Source: Thermoplasmata archaeon
Lineage (GTDB): Archaea > Thermoplasmatota > DAOVMN01
Direction of reading: 5' to 3'
Length of the DNA: 13,001 nucleotides
Assembly (NCBI GenBank): GCA_030630685.1
Contig: DAOVMN010000020.1
Coordinates: forward strand, 1-13,001
A program made the translations under genes and the position numbers. The notes beneath the pieces were generated by a model. That model made no database searches, was not told where the DNA came from, and worked only from the letters and a program-made list of their open reading frames with translations. This document shows positions 5,653-12,535 of this stretch, piece by piece (position 1 is the stretch's first letter; every line of letters starts with the position of its first letter).

Positions 5653-5712
5653 CCATAGCCCAAGCTCGGACACGGCAGCCCTCTTATCACGGGTTATCAA
5701 TTCAGACTGCTG
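5653..5712. repeat. leader repeat, copy A
   Basis: Twenty identical bases (ATAGCCCAAGCTCGGACACG), then CCCTCTTATCAC, then ATCAATTCAGACTGC are shared in the same order with copy B at 6856-6923. Only two base changes separate the first two blocks, but the spacer before the last block is shorter here. Copy A lies downstream of the MraY-like gene and upstream of the dehydrogenase stub. Its role is unknown. Confidence 0.75.
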
Positions 5713-5775
5713 ATTAAATAAAACATTGTAACGCTTGAAGTTCATAAGATTTTCCACTCCATATTTATGCATTTC

Positions 5776-6831
5776 TCAGCCCTGAACAAACAACCCTGCA
5801 GTACAGAAAAGAAGGGTGAGGGCGTACATGGCATAGGTGGCCTGCCTCTCATTCACCTTGAAATAATATGGCAGCACCCATTTCAGGGTATAGGGATTCG
5901 GGACATCCAGGCTGCCGTCCGCTAACAGGCTGCCAAACTTTCTGATCCTGAACTTCTCATCCTCCGGGCGGAGTTTGTTCATGATCCTCCAGTACACGTA
6001 CATGAGGAAGTTCACGGTGTGAGGAATGAGCATTACAAACCCTGAAACAATGAATCCGTTAACTATAATTGCGGCACCAATAGTTGCGCCAACAGCCAAG
6101 GCACCAATGTTTCCCTCCAAGATTCTCGCGGGATAGCGGTTGAATATCCAGAATGCTCCCATGGCCCCGGTTGCCGCTCCCAGGGTGATAATGGATGCCC
6201 CGGTGTCTTCGATCATGCATTTTATCAACAGGGCAGCAAGGATTATCGTGGTCACTCCTGAGTGAAGTCCATTAAAGCCTGAATGCATGTTCATGAGGTT
6301 AGCAACAACCATGATGTACAGAGGCATGACAATGTAGCGTGTTATCCGGAAATAGGTTATGGTCCCGAATATAGGAATACTGATCCCATCCTGGAAGTTT
6401 AGCTTTCCATAGATCGGAAGGTTTATTGCTTGAGGGGTAACAACCACTAATAAAGGGTAGCAGAAAAGGATCGGGAGTAATACTTTGGCAGGCCTTCCTA
6501 AGTCGATGAGGTCATCCGCGATTCCATAAAAGGCAAACATCACGATTACCAGGAGCATTGCCTGATCGGTCTGGGAAAGGGCAGAGGGCACATCAACATC
6601 GGAGTTTATTTTGTTCAGTATCCTGAAAAATACGGGCACGATAACAACCGTCAGGTAGAGCGAGAAAAGAATGGCAATGCCCCCTTTGGTGGGGACATCC
6701 ACCTTGAAGCGTTTGTACATGTCCTTAACCACATATCCGCTCTCCTCGAGCTTCCTTATGAAAATCGGAAGCAAGGAGTAGCACATGGAAAAGGATATGA
6801 TAAGGGTTATTCCAGCGGTTGCTTCAATCAT
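5776..6831 (-). CDS. MraY/GPT-family polyprenyl-phosphate glycosyl-1-phosphate transferase (AglH-like)
   Basis: The 351-residue membrane protein has about ten hydrophobic segments and the family signatures: KVDVPTKGG near residue 45, GIADDLIDLGRPAKVLLP (D106, D107, D110) on the cytoplasmic side, NLMNMHSGFNGLHSG (178-192), and FNRYPARILEGNIGALAVG with the conserved GNIGAL segment. Such enzymes move GlcNAc-1-phosphate or a related sugar phosphate from UDP onto a polyprenyl or dolichyl phosphate, the first membrane step of glycan assembly. In archaea the eukaryote-like members begin N-glycosylation. The frame is open to 6891, but I place the start at 6831 because GGAG lies seven bases before it and the upstream 20 codons fall in a repeated leader element. 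The neighbouring sugar-nucleotide dehydrogenases could supply glycan precursors. Confidence 0.85.
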   Translation of the reverse strand: MIEATAGITLIISFSMCYSLLPIFIRKLEESGYVVKDMYKRFKVDVPTKGGIAILFSLYLTVVIVPVFFRILNKINSDVDVPSALSQTDQAMLLVIVMFAFYGIADDLIDLGRPAKVLLPILFCYPLLVVVTPQAINLPIYGKLNFQDGISIPIFGTITYFRITRYIVMPLYIMVVANLMNMHSGFNGLHSGVTTIILAALLIKCMIEDTGASIITLGAATGAMGAFWIFNRYPARILEGNIGALAVGATIGAAIIVNGFIVSGFVMLIPHTVNFLMYVYWRIMNKLRPEDEKFRIRKFGSLLADGSLDVPNPYTLKWVLPYYFKVNERQATYAMYALTLLFCTAGLFVQG

Positions 6832-6855
6832 CCAAAAACTCCAGAACGCCTGTGT

Positions 6856-6923
6856 ATAGCCCAAGCTCGGACACGACAACCCTCTTATCACCTCCCTTCG
6901 CAGGAATCAATTCAGACTGCCGA
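6856..6923. repeat. leader repeat, copy B
   Basis: This copy lies 25 to 92 bases before the MraY-like start and matches copy A (5653-5712). It differs by two substitutions in the first 36 bases and by a different, nine-base-longer spacer before the final shared block ATCAATTCAGACTGC. If transcription begins near 6950, the copy lies wholly in the 5' leader RNA. Confidence 0.75.
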
Positions 6924-6972
6924 TATACTGAATTTGGGTCTGGGAATCGTTCTTGATGCTGTGGTCTGGGAA

Positions 6973-6984
6973 TTTTATTTAAAG
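6973..6984 (-). promoter_or_regulatory. TATA box of the glycan operon
   Basis: Read on the minus strand, CTTTAAATAAAA lies about 145 bases before the MraY-like start. A transcript starting about 25 bases downstream would have a leader of roughly 115-120 bases that includes repeat copy B. The region also separates this operon from the divergent permease gene. Confidence 0.5.
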
Positions 6985-7061
6985 CTTTCGTGCGGAATGC
7001 CGCAAATCCCCGTAGAATACGCCCTCTAATTCCAGAAAAATGCTTTTTAGTAGGTGGAAGA

Positions 7062-7071
7062 GCTTAAATAG
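7062..7071 (+). promoter_or_regulatory. TATA box of the permease gene
   Basis: GCTTAAATAG, preceded by a purine-rich stretch (GGAAGA), lies 33-42 bases before the ATG at 7104. The predicted transcript start, about 25 bases downstream, falls after the in-frame GTG at 7071. This argues for the ATG as the start, with a leader of around 10 bases. Confidence 0.5.
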
Positions 7072-7103
7072 TGGTTTCCGCAATCCCCAGCGCAGGTATC
7101 ACC

Positions 7104-9347
7104 ATGGCAAGGCTGAAACTGACCCGAAATCTTGGACTCATGAACGCTCTCACACTCGGGATCGGCACAATGATAGGTGCGGGTATATTTATCCTTCCTT
7201 CATTTGCTGCAGAGCGTGCGGGACCTGCCTCGTCCATCTCCTACCTTATCGGTGGGCTCATTGCCATCCTCACCGCCTTCAGCCTTTCCGAACTCGCCAC
7301 AGGGATGCCCAAGGCAGGAGGAAGCTACTATTTCGTCAACCGCTCCCTTGGCCCTTTCTTTGGTACCATAACAGGCCTCGGCATGTGGATGGGGCTCATC
7401 TTTGCCTCGGCCTTCTACATGATCGGGTTTGAATATTACCTCTCCTATTTCATCGACTTTGAATTAGAGTTCTTCTTCATCGCCATCAACACAAGGGTCA
7501 TCGCTGTGCTCACCACCGCTATCCTTGTGGCCATCAACTATTTTGGAACCAAGGGTGCCGGCAGATTCCAGAATATCATCGTCATCCTTCTCCTAATCAT
7601 CCTCGGAGGATTCATATTGTTTGGTTCCATGCATGTCAAAGGTGATAACCTCGAGCCCTTTGCACCCAACGGCTGGGGTGCGGTTGCAGGGGTTGCCGGT
7701 CTGGTCTTCATAGGTTTCATGGGTTTCGAGGTTGTGGCTACGGTGGCGGAGGAGATCAAGCAGCCCGAGAAGAACCTCTGGCGTGCCATGATCGGGTCGG
7801 TTGTTGTAGTGACCATCCTGTACATGGCCATTATGATAGTGACAACTGGCATCGTGCCTTACGATATCCTCGGCAAGCAGGACACACCGGTTACTTTCAC
7901 TACGGAGGAGTTCATGGGCGGGTCCGGAGGGATTCTTATCACCGTTGCTGCTCTGCTCGCCACGGTTTCATCTGCCAACGCAAGCATCCTTTCTGCCTCC
8001 CGCATCAGCCTTGCCATGGGGAAGGACCGCATCCTTCACCCCTGGACAAACAAGCTTCACAGGAAGTTCGGGACTCCATCCAACTCCATCCTTCTCACTG
8101 GTTTCTTTATCCTCGGCTTTCTGATGATCGGGGAGGTGGAGACCCTGGCAGAGGTTGCGGGCTTCATGTTCCTCATGACCTTTATTTTAGTGCACGGCTG
8201 CGTCATGGTGCTGCGCCGTACCCGGCCGGAATGGTACAAACCCAGCTTCCGCTCCCCGCTCTTCCCGTTTACCCAGATTGCCGGCGCTGTGCTCTGCATG
8301 GCCCTCATCGTCAAGATGAATCCCACCTCCATTCTTTTAGGGCTGGGCATGGTGGGCATAGCCCTTGTCTGGTATCGTGTATGGTCGAGCAGGAAATCCA
8401 GGGTTGTCGGTGAGGTAAAGAAGGTGTTCGAGGAGATCAAGGTCGAGGAAGCGAAAAAGGTCATACAGGACGAGGAGGAGAAGCATAGGAAGATACTTGT
8501 TCCCTTCACAGATGTTCTTTATGAGCCAATGAAGATGAAGATAGCCGCTGCCTTAGCTACGGGGAAGGGTGTGATTGTCAGGCTCAATGTCGTGGAGATA
8601 CCGGACCAGACGCCTATTGAAAGTGCCATGGAGCATATCGACGTGGAGAGTATCACGAAGATGGAAGCGGTAAAAAAGCTGGACGCGAAGGTGAAGGCAG
8701 CAAGGGAGTACAGGCAGATGATCGCACACAGTATCCCTGTCACCATCGTGGGCATGTCGAGGCAGGAGGACTGCGAGCTCATTCTCTTGGGAAGATACAA
8801 GACTAAGCTTCCTGCAGCGAGGCTCAGGGAAACGATGACGAATTTTGTTCTTCACAGGGCGAATGTGGACATTGCCGTGCTCTCCATCAACGAAGAATGC
8901 AGAAAAAAACCAAGGCATAAACGAGCACCATGGAAGGTAAAAAATATCATGGTCCCTTTCCATGACAACCTGCACACAATCCTTGCACTCGAATTCGCAA
9001 GAAAGATCGCGGTAGCGGAGGGTGCAAAGGTTACACTCCTCCAGGTGAGCTTCAAGAAGGACCTGAAGGAGAACGAAGAAAAAATAGGCAGGATTCTGCA
9101 GGACTTCTCGAGCGACACACTCAGGATAGGGCCGAAGGTCATCATTGGTCGCTCCCCGGCAAAGGAGATCATCGAGGTATCTCGGGGATACGACCTGATC
9201 GTGATGGGTGCGTCCAAGAAGTGGATTCTCAACAAGTTCCTGTTTGGTTCTATCCCTGACAGGGTGATAGCAGCCTCCTCCTGCCCTGTTCTTATAGCGA
9301 AGAAGTGGGAGCGGTCATCCTTATCTCAGTTGAAAGGAAGGCTTTGA
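7104..9347 (+). CDS. APC-superfamily amino-acid permease fused to two UspA-like domains
   Basis: The 747-residue protein has two parts. Residues 1-430 form about 12 membrane helices of an amino acid-polyamine-cation transporter, with the substrate-helix motif TLGIGTMIGAGIFILP (17-32) and the loop FEVVATVAEEIKQPEKNLWR (208-227). After a charged linker (430-460), two UspA-like alpha/beta domains follow, about 461-605 (HRKILVPFTDVLYEP) and 613-740 (KNIMVPFHDN, DLIVMGAS, FLFGSIPD, CPVLIAKKW). In the second domain the nucleotide-loop GxxG-x9-G[ST] is only partly kept, with Lys at the second Gly. The cytoplasmic Usp part probably senses nucleotide or stress and tunes transport; substrate preference (cationic or neutral amino acids) cannot be read. 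An upstream in-frame GTG at 7071 is rejected from TATA placement. Confidence 0.88.
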   Translation: MARLKLTRNLGLMNALTLGIGTMIGAGIFILPSFAAERAGPASSISYLIGGLIAILTAFSLSELATGMPKAGGSYYFVNRSLGPFFGTITGLGMWMGLIFASAFYMIGFEYYLSYFIDFELEFFFIAINTRVIAVLTTAILVAINYFGTKGAGRFQNIIVILLLIILGGFILFGSMHVKGDNLEPFAPNGWGAVAGVAGLVFIGFMGFEVVATVAEEIKQPEKNLWRAMIGSVVVVTILYMAIMIVTTGIVPYDILGKQDTPVTFTTEEFMGGSGGILITVAALLATVSSANASILSASRISLAMGKDRILHPWTNKLHRKFGTPSNSILLTGFFILGFLMIGEVETLAEVAGFMFLMTFILVHGCVMVLRRTRPEWYKPSFRSPLFPFTQIAGAVLCMALIVKMNPTSILLGLGMVGIALVWYRVWSSRKSRVVGEVKKVFEEIKVEEAKKVIQDEEEKHRKILVPFTDVLYEPMKMKIAAALATGKGVIVRLNVVEIPDQTPIESAMEHIDVESITKMEAVKKLDAKVKAAREYRQMIAHSIPVTIVGMSRQEDCELILLGRYKTKLPAARLRETMTNFVLHRANVDIAVLSINEECRKKPRHKRAPWKVKNIMVPFHDNLHTILALEFARKIAVAEGAKVTLLQVSFKKDLKENEEKIGRILQDFSSDTLRIGPKVIIGRSPAKEIIEVSRGYDLIVMGASKKWILNKFLFGSIPDRVIAASSCPVLIAKKWERSSLSQLKGRL

Positions 9348-9348
9348 A

Positions 9349-9442
9349 CCTCCGTTTTGCGTAGGATGACAAAGGAAGAACCACGTTTTGCGTAGGATGA
9401 CAAAGGAAGAACCTCCGTTTTGCGTAGGATGACAAAGGAAAA
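9349..9442. repeat. threefold 31-32 base tandem repeat
   Basis: Three adjacent units (9349-9380, 9381-9411, 9412-9442) share CGTTTTGCGTAGGATGACAA followed by AGGAA. The differences are CCTCC against CCAC at the front of unit 2 and a lost G at the end of unit 3. It starts two bases after the permease stop codon. There are no variable spacers, so it is not a CRISPR array. The rest of the gap to HtpX (9443-9514) shows nothing else beyond a weak hairpin. Confidence 0.85.
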
Positions 9443-9463
9443 CGGATGCACGGATCGGATGTA

Positions 9464-9491
9464 GCTCTCCGCCTATAAGGAGCGGGTTTTT
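9464..9491 (+). terminator. possible terminator of the permease gene
   Basis: A four-base stem (CTCC 9467-9470 with GGAG 9479-9482) is followed closely by five T. It is compatible with termination of the permease transcript, but the stem is short. In archaea the T run alone may be the signal. Confidence 0.3.
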
Positions 9492-9514
9492 CAGGTATCT
9501 TTTGACCCTCTATC

Positions 9515-10369
9515 TCAATAATCCCTCATCTCCCTCAATGCCCGGATCCTTTTCTCCATTGGAGGATGGGTGGAGAACATCGTTGCAAAGAGGCTCCCCG
9601 AGAACGGGTTCACGATAAAGAGGGAGGATGATGCGGGACCGCCCATTCTCATGGGATGGCGTTGGTTGCCATAGTGCAGCTTCTCGAGCGCCCGTGCTAA
9701 GGCGTCGGGGTTGTGGATGAAGATGGCCCCTGTTCTATCGGCCTTGTACTCCCTCGAGCGGGAGATGGCCATCTGGACAAGGAGCGCACCAATGATGGCA
9801 GGGATCCCAACAAGGAGGTAGAGTATGAGGCTGTTATCCCTTCTACCCCCGAAGAACATGTTGAACCACAGGATCCTCGCCATGAAGGAGACCGCACCAG
9901 CTATGGTGGCAGCCACACACATCACTAAGATGTCCCGATTTTTCACATGGGCCATCTCGTGTGCGAGAACGCCTTTCAGTTCTTCCTTACTCAAAAGGCG
10001 GAGGATACCCTCTGTGACTGCCACCACGGCGTTCTTTGGATTCCGTCCTGTTGCAAAGGCATTGGGATTCTGTGAGGGCACGATGGCCACCCTTGGTTTG
10101 GGCACCCCGGCCGATACCGCAATCTCCTGCACTATTTCATGAAGTAAGGGGTTTTCGTGCCCCTCGATAATCCTTGCCTTATATGCCCTGAGAACGAATT
10201 TGTCGCTCCAGAAATAGGCGACCAGATTGAATATCCCTGCAATAATAAGGAAGACGATCATGGTGCCCATCGGGGCTGTGCCGAAATAGGTCCCCAAACC
10301 CGCACCCATGGCCATGAATATGAGCATGAGCATTGCGAATAATCCCAGAGTTCTCAATCTTGAAAGCAT
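9515..10369 (-). CDS. htpX: HtpX-family membrane zinc metalloprotease
   Basis: The 284-residue M48B peptidase has four hydrophobic segments (about 8-28, 33-55, 148-168, 182-202). The zinc site is HEMAH (H137, E138, H141 in GVLAHEMAHVKNRD), with the third ligand E207 in SREYKAD. NPNAFATGRNP (101-111) and the C-terminal FSTHPPMEKRIRAL are also typical. HtpX degrades misfolded or cleaved membrane proteins, with its active site on the cytoplasmic side. The ORF is open to 10423, but a start at 10369 fits the family and has AGAGG ten bases upstream and a TATA box 22-30 bases upstream. The gene follows the membrane regulator by 32 bases and could be read through from it. Length is normal and no key residue is missing. 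Confidence 0.9.
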   Translation of the reverse strand: MLSRLRTLGLFAMLMLIFMAMGAGLGTYFGTAPMGTMIVFLIIAGIFNLVAYFWSDKFVLRAYKARIIEGHENPLLHEIVQEIAVSAGVPKPRVAIVPSQNPNAFATGRNPKNAVVAVTEGILRLLSKEELKGVLAHEMAHVKNRDILVMCVAATIAGAVSFMARILWFNMFFGGRRDNSLILYLLVGIPAIIGALLVQMAISRSREYKADRTGAIFIHNPDALARALEKLHYGNQRHPMRMGGPASSSLFIVNPFSGSLFATMFSTHPPMEKRIRALREMRDY

Positions 10370-10390
10370 GTCGGGTTCCTCTCCCCGGGC

Positions 10391-10399
10391 ATATAAAGA
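10391..10399 (-). promoter_or_regulatory. TATA box of htpX
   Basis: CTTTATATG on the minus strand ends 22 bases before the htpX ATG, so a transcript from it would begin almost at the start codon. It lies in the 32-base gap just after the stop of the upstream regulator, which would allow htpX to be expressed alone as well as by read-through. Confidence 0.5.
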
Positions 10400-10401
10400 G
10401 T

Positions 10402-12435
10402 TTATGTTTCCCTGCGATAGCATCGTGTGGAGATACCGTGCTTAACCACATTGATCAATCCGGCATCCCTCAGGATCCTTACCTGGTAGTTGATGCTCTG
10501 CCTGCTCTTTCCCAGCATGTTGGCTATGTGGGCCTGGGAGATCCCTGGATTGGATTTTATGATATCGACGATCTTGCTCTGGATATCGGTCAGGAAGTTC
10601 GGATCGCGTATACCAACCTTGGTTCCCCAGGGGTAGAACCTCTTGAACTTTCCGTCCTTCTTGGATTTGACATACCTCTGGCGTTCCAGGGTGCGGAGGT
10701 GGTGCACAAGGGTTCCATTCTTCAGATCGAGGGTCTTGAGAATGGAGGCATAGCTGTCTCCGGGGTTGTCGAGGATGTGCTCGTATACCCTCGCCCGGGT
10801 TTGATGGTTCAGGGTGTCCTCCCTTTTCAGCCTGGTGTAGAACGGGGTCATGACCAGGGAGCCGAGGAGTTTGTATTTGGTGTTCTCGAACCCGAGTACC
10901 CCCACGGCTCCAAGGGCAATAAGGACCAAACCGCCTGTGGTGGCATATAAGATGATCGGCGGTGATCCATTCTCACCGGAATTCTCCCTCTCCGGATCCA
11001 CCACATCCATATCCCTGAGATAGCCGTTGTCGTGAATCGTGGAGTTCACCCAGAGCTCGACATGAGCAGTATAAAGTCCTGTAGATCTTGGTATCCAATA
11101 ATAATCAATTGTTACTGTCTTCCCTTGTTCAATGGAATCAAAGGTCCACTCCTCCATGGGTACCCCCTCATGCACCCCCTCATTGATGTAAAGATAGACC
11201 TTTAAATTGAATGCATCCTTGGGGCCATTGTTTTGGATCACGATAGTGATGTTAATTGTCTTATTAACCTCAAGGGAACCGTTATAATCAAGGGTCTGGA
11301 TGCTCAATTCCGGTAGAACCTTTTGAATTACCTCTATATCAAAGGAGGCTTCATTGTTTTCCTCATTACTCTCTTCGGTTTCATTGAACGGGTCAACCAC
11401 TGCCAGGATGCGTTGCAATCCTACTGTTGTTGGAAAATAATCGATGGAAAGGGTCCTGTTCATTCCCATGGGTATGAGACCGATGTTCTGGATGTTCGTG
11501 AATATCCCTTTCCAATCATAAAAATAAACATCGAATCCCCAGGCATCCTCGTTGCCGTTGTTGTGGATGATCGCGGTGAGATGAAGTGACTCCCCGAGTT
11601 CCAGTTTCTCCCTGTCTCCCTCGAGGGTGATCTCAAGGTCAGGGATATAGGAGATTTCCTCAACATGCACCGTTACATTGTCCTGGGACCACAGCCCTTC
11701 GGGATCTTTGGCAGTGAGGGTGATGTTGTAATCCCCGGGCTCTGTGAAGGTCCAGGTGAGTGTTTCCTTGTTTATAGTGACGAGTGTGTCGCCGATCTCC
11801 CAGGTGAAATTGAGCAGCTCCGATTCATTCTCATCAGGGTCCCAGGATTCCGAGGCATCAAGGATGATGCTTGCCTCGTGATCCCTGTTCAGGATGAGGT
11901 TGGCTACCTTCAGGCGCTCATTGTTTAGAATGAGGTTTGCCACAGCATGGGGAGGAAGGGAGGAGTATGGAATGCTGATTATGTCCTTCATCCACGTCAT
12001 GTTACCATCGATCTCTACCCCGGCTCTGACCGTGTAATTCCCTTCTGGAAGATCGTAGGAGAGGTCCATGAAAATACCCTTGTTTCCACCATTTGGCCAA
12101 AACATGTTTATGATGATTTCCTCTTCTGTATTATTGTAGCGTATGAGTTGGGTGGTAACGTTACGGCTTGTTTTATCCCAGATACCCTCCTCTTTCTCCT
12201 CTATTCGTATCCAGATGGACCAGTGATCACTATTGGGTTGAGGATCAAATTTCGTGACATCCATTCTGATTTCTGGCTCCTCGTCTCTTCCAGAAAGCAC
12301 GAGGTCATAGCTCACCGTATCCGCCTCTTCAACCGGTGCCCTGCCCTGGACAAAGCCTGCGAACAGGGCGACCGTAAGGGCCAGGATGAGTATCCGCTTC
12401 AGGTGAGTTTCCTCTCTGTTCATAGTTTTCGCCAT
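10402..12435 (-). CDS. membrane-anchored transcription regulator with PKD/CARDB-like outer domains and two winged helices
   Basis: The 677-residue protein has an N-terminal signal segment (12-31), a beta-rich region to about 160, a PKD-like domain (165-260; LDASESWDPDE and FTEPGDYNITLTAKDPEG), two CARDB-like domains (265-370 with ITLEGDREKLELGESL, VDPFNETEESNEENNEASFD; and 375-480), one membrane helix (492-515), and a cytoplasmic tail with two winged-helix domains (about 540-602, NHQTRARVYEHILDNPGDSY and NGTLVHHLRTLERQRYV; and 612-675, PGISQAHIANMLGKSRQSIN). Topology is therefore N-outside, C-inside. The outer part holds 15 N-x-S/T sequons, which suggests glycosylation. Its likely job is to bind a surface signal or protein and regulate genes. 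Targets are unknown. ATG at 12423 is an alternative start. A 12-residue unit (VANLILNNERLK) is partly duplicated at 165-188. Confidence 0.85.
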   Translation of the reverse strand: MAKTMNREETHLKRILILALTVALFAGFVQGRAPVEEADTVSYDLVLSGRDEEPEIRMDVTKFDPQPNSDHWSIWIRIEEKEEGIWDKTSRNVTTQLIRYNNTEEEIIINMFWPNGGNKGIFMDLSYDLPEGNYTVRAGVEIDGNMTWMKDIISIPYSSLPPHAVANLILNNERLKVANLILNRDHEASIILDASESWDPDENESELLNFTWEIGDTLVTINKETLTWTFTEPGDYNITLTAKDPEGLWSQDNVTVHVEEISYIPDLEITLEGDREKLELGESLHLTAIIHNNGNEDAWGFDVYFYDWKGIFTNIQNIGLIPMGMNRTLSIDYFPTTVGLQRILAVVDPFNETEESNEENNEASFDIEVIQKVLPELSIQTLDYNGSLEVNKTINITIVIQNNGPKDAFNLKVYLYINEGVHEGVPMEEWTFDSIEQGKTVTIDYYWIPRSTGLYTAHVELWVNSTIHDNGYLRDMDVVDPERENSGENGSPPIILYATTGGLVLIALGAVGVLGFENTKYKLLGSLVMTPFYTRLKREDTLNHQTRARVYEHILDNPGDSYASILKTLDLKNGTLVHHLRTLERQRYVKSKKDGKFKRFYPWGTKVGIRDPNFLTDIQSKIVDIIKSNPGISQAHIANMLGKSRQSINYQVRILRDAGLINVVKHGISTRCYRRET

Positions 12436-12469
12436 TTAATCTATTACACTTATCTATCAAATTTTCCCT

Positions 12470-12480
12470 AATAAATAGAT
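12470..12480 (-). promoter_or_regulatory. possible TATA box of the membrane regulator
   Basis: CTATTTATTAG on the minus strand lies about 35-45 bases before the first ATG (12435). A start of transcription near 12447 would give a leader of about a dozen bases. The surrounding gap (12436-12535) is AT-rich and holds nothing else recognisable. Confidence 0.35.
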
Positions 12481-12535
12481 TGGTGCTCTATTTTGACGGG
12501 CGTGATAATGTATATCACATTTTTGTTCCAAACGA

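Larger units (their letters stand above)
5416..5775. other. gene-poor region between the MraY-like gene and the DUF5678-like gene
   Basis: This 360-base gap holds no intact gene of recognised type. It contains, in the minus-strand direction from the MraY-like stop: a possible 31-codon frame (5745-5650, GGAG 11 bases before its ATG), copy A of the repeat also found upstream of the MraY-like gene, an AAGGAG ribosome binding site at about 5614-5609, the 27-codon stub of a Gfo/Idh gene (5599-5519), and a short open stretch whose last residues (QAETLLKETEMVKS) end in a stop overlapping the DUF5678-like start. The last item may be the tail of another broken gene. Confidence 0.6.

Noticed and set aside
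5650..5745. A 31-codon small gene with GGAG before its ATG
   Set aside because: It lies largely within a repeated leader segment and has no known homologue to me, so it is noted inside the gap entry but not called as a gene.
6832..6891. A 20-residue N-terminal extension of the MraY-like protein
   Set aside because: The codons fall in the repeated leader element and lack a ribosome binding site, while the ATG at 6831 has a well-placed GGAG.
8057..9235. Minus-strand open frames opposite the permease-UspA gene
   Set aside because: No motifs or initiation signals; the plus-strand gene explains the coding signal.
9349..9442. CRISPR-like array
   Set aside because: The three units abut each other with no variable spacers, and no cas gene is nearby.
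10333..10950. Open frame of about 205 codons on the plus strand opposite the winged-helix region
   Set aside because: It is antisense to a clear gene, has no recognisable domain, and follows from codon bias of the real gene.
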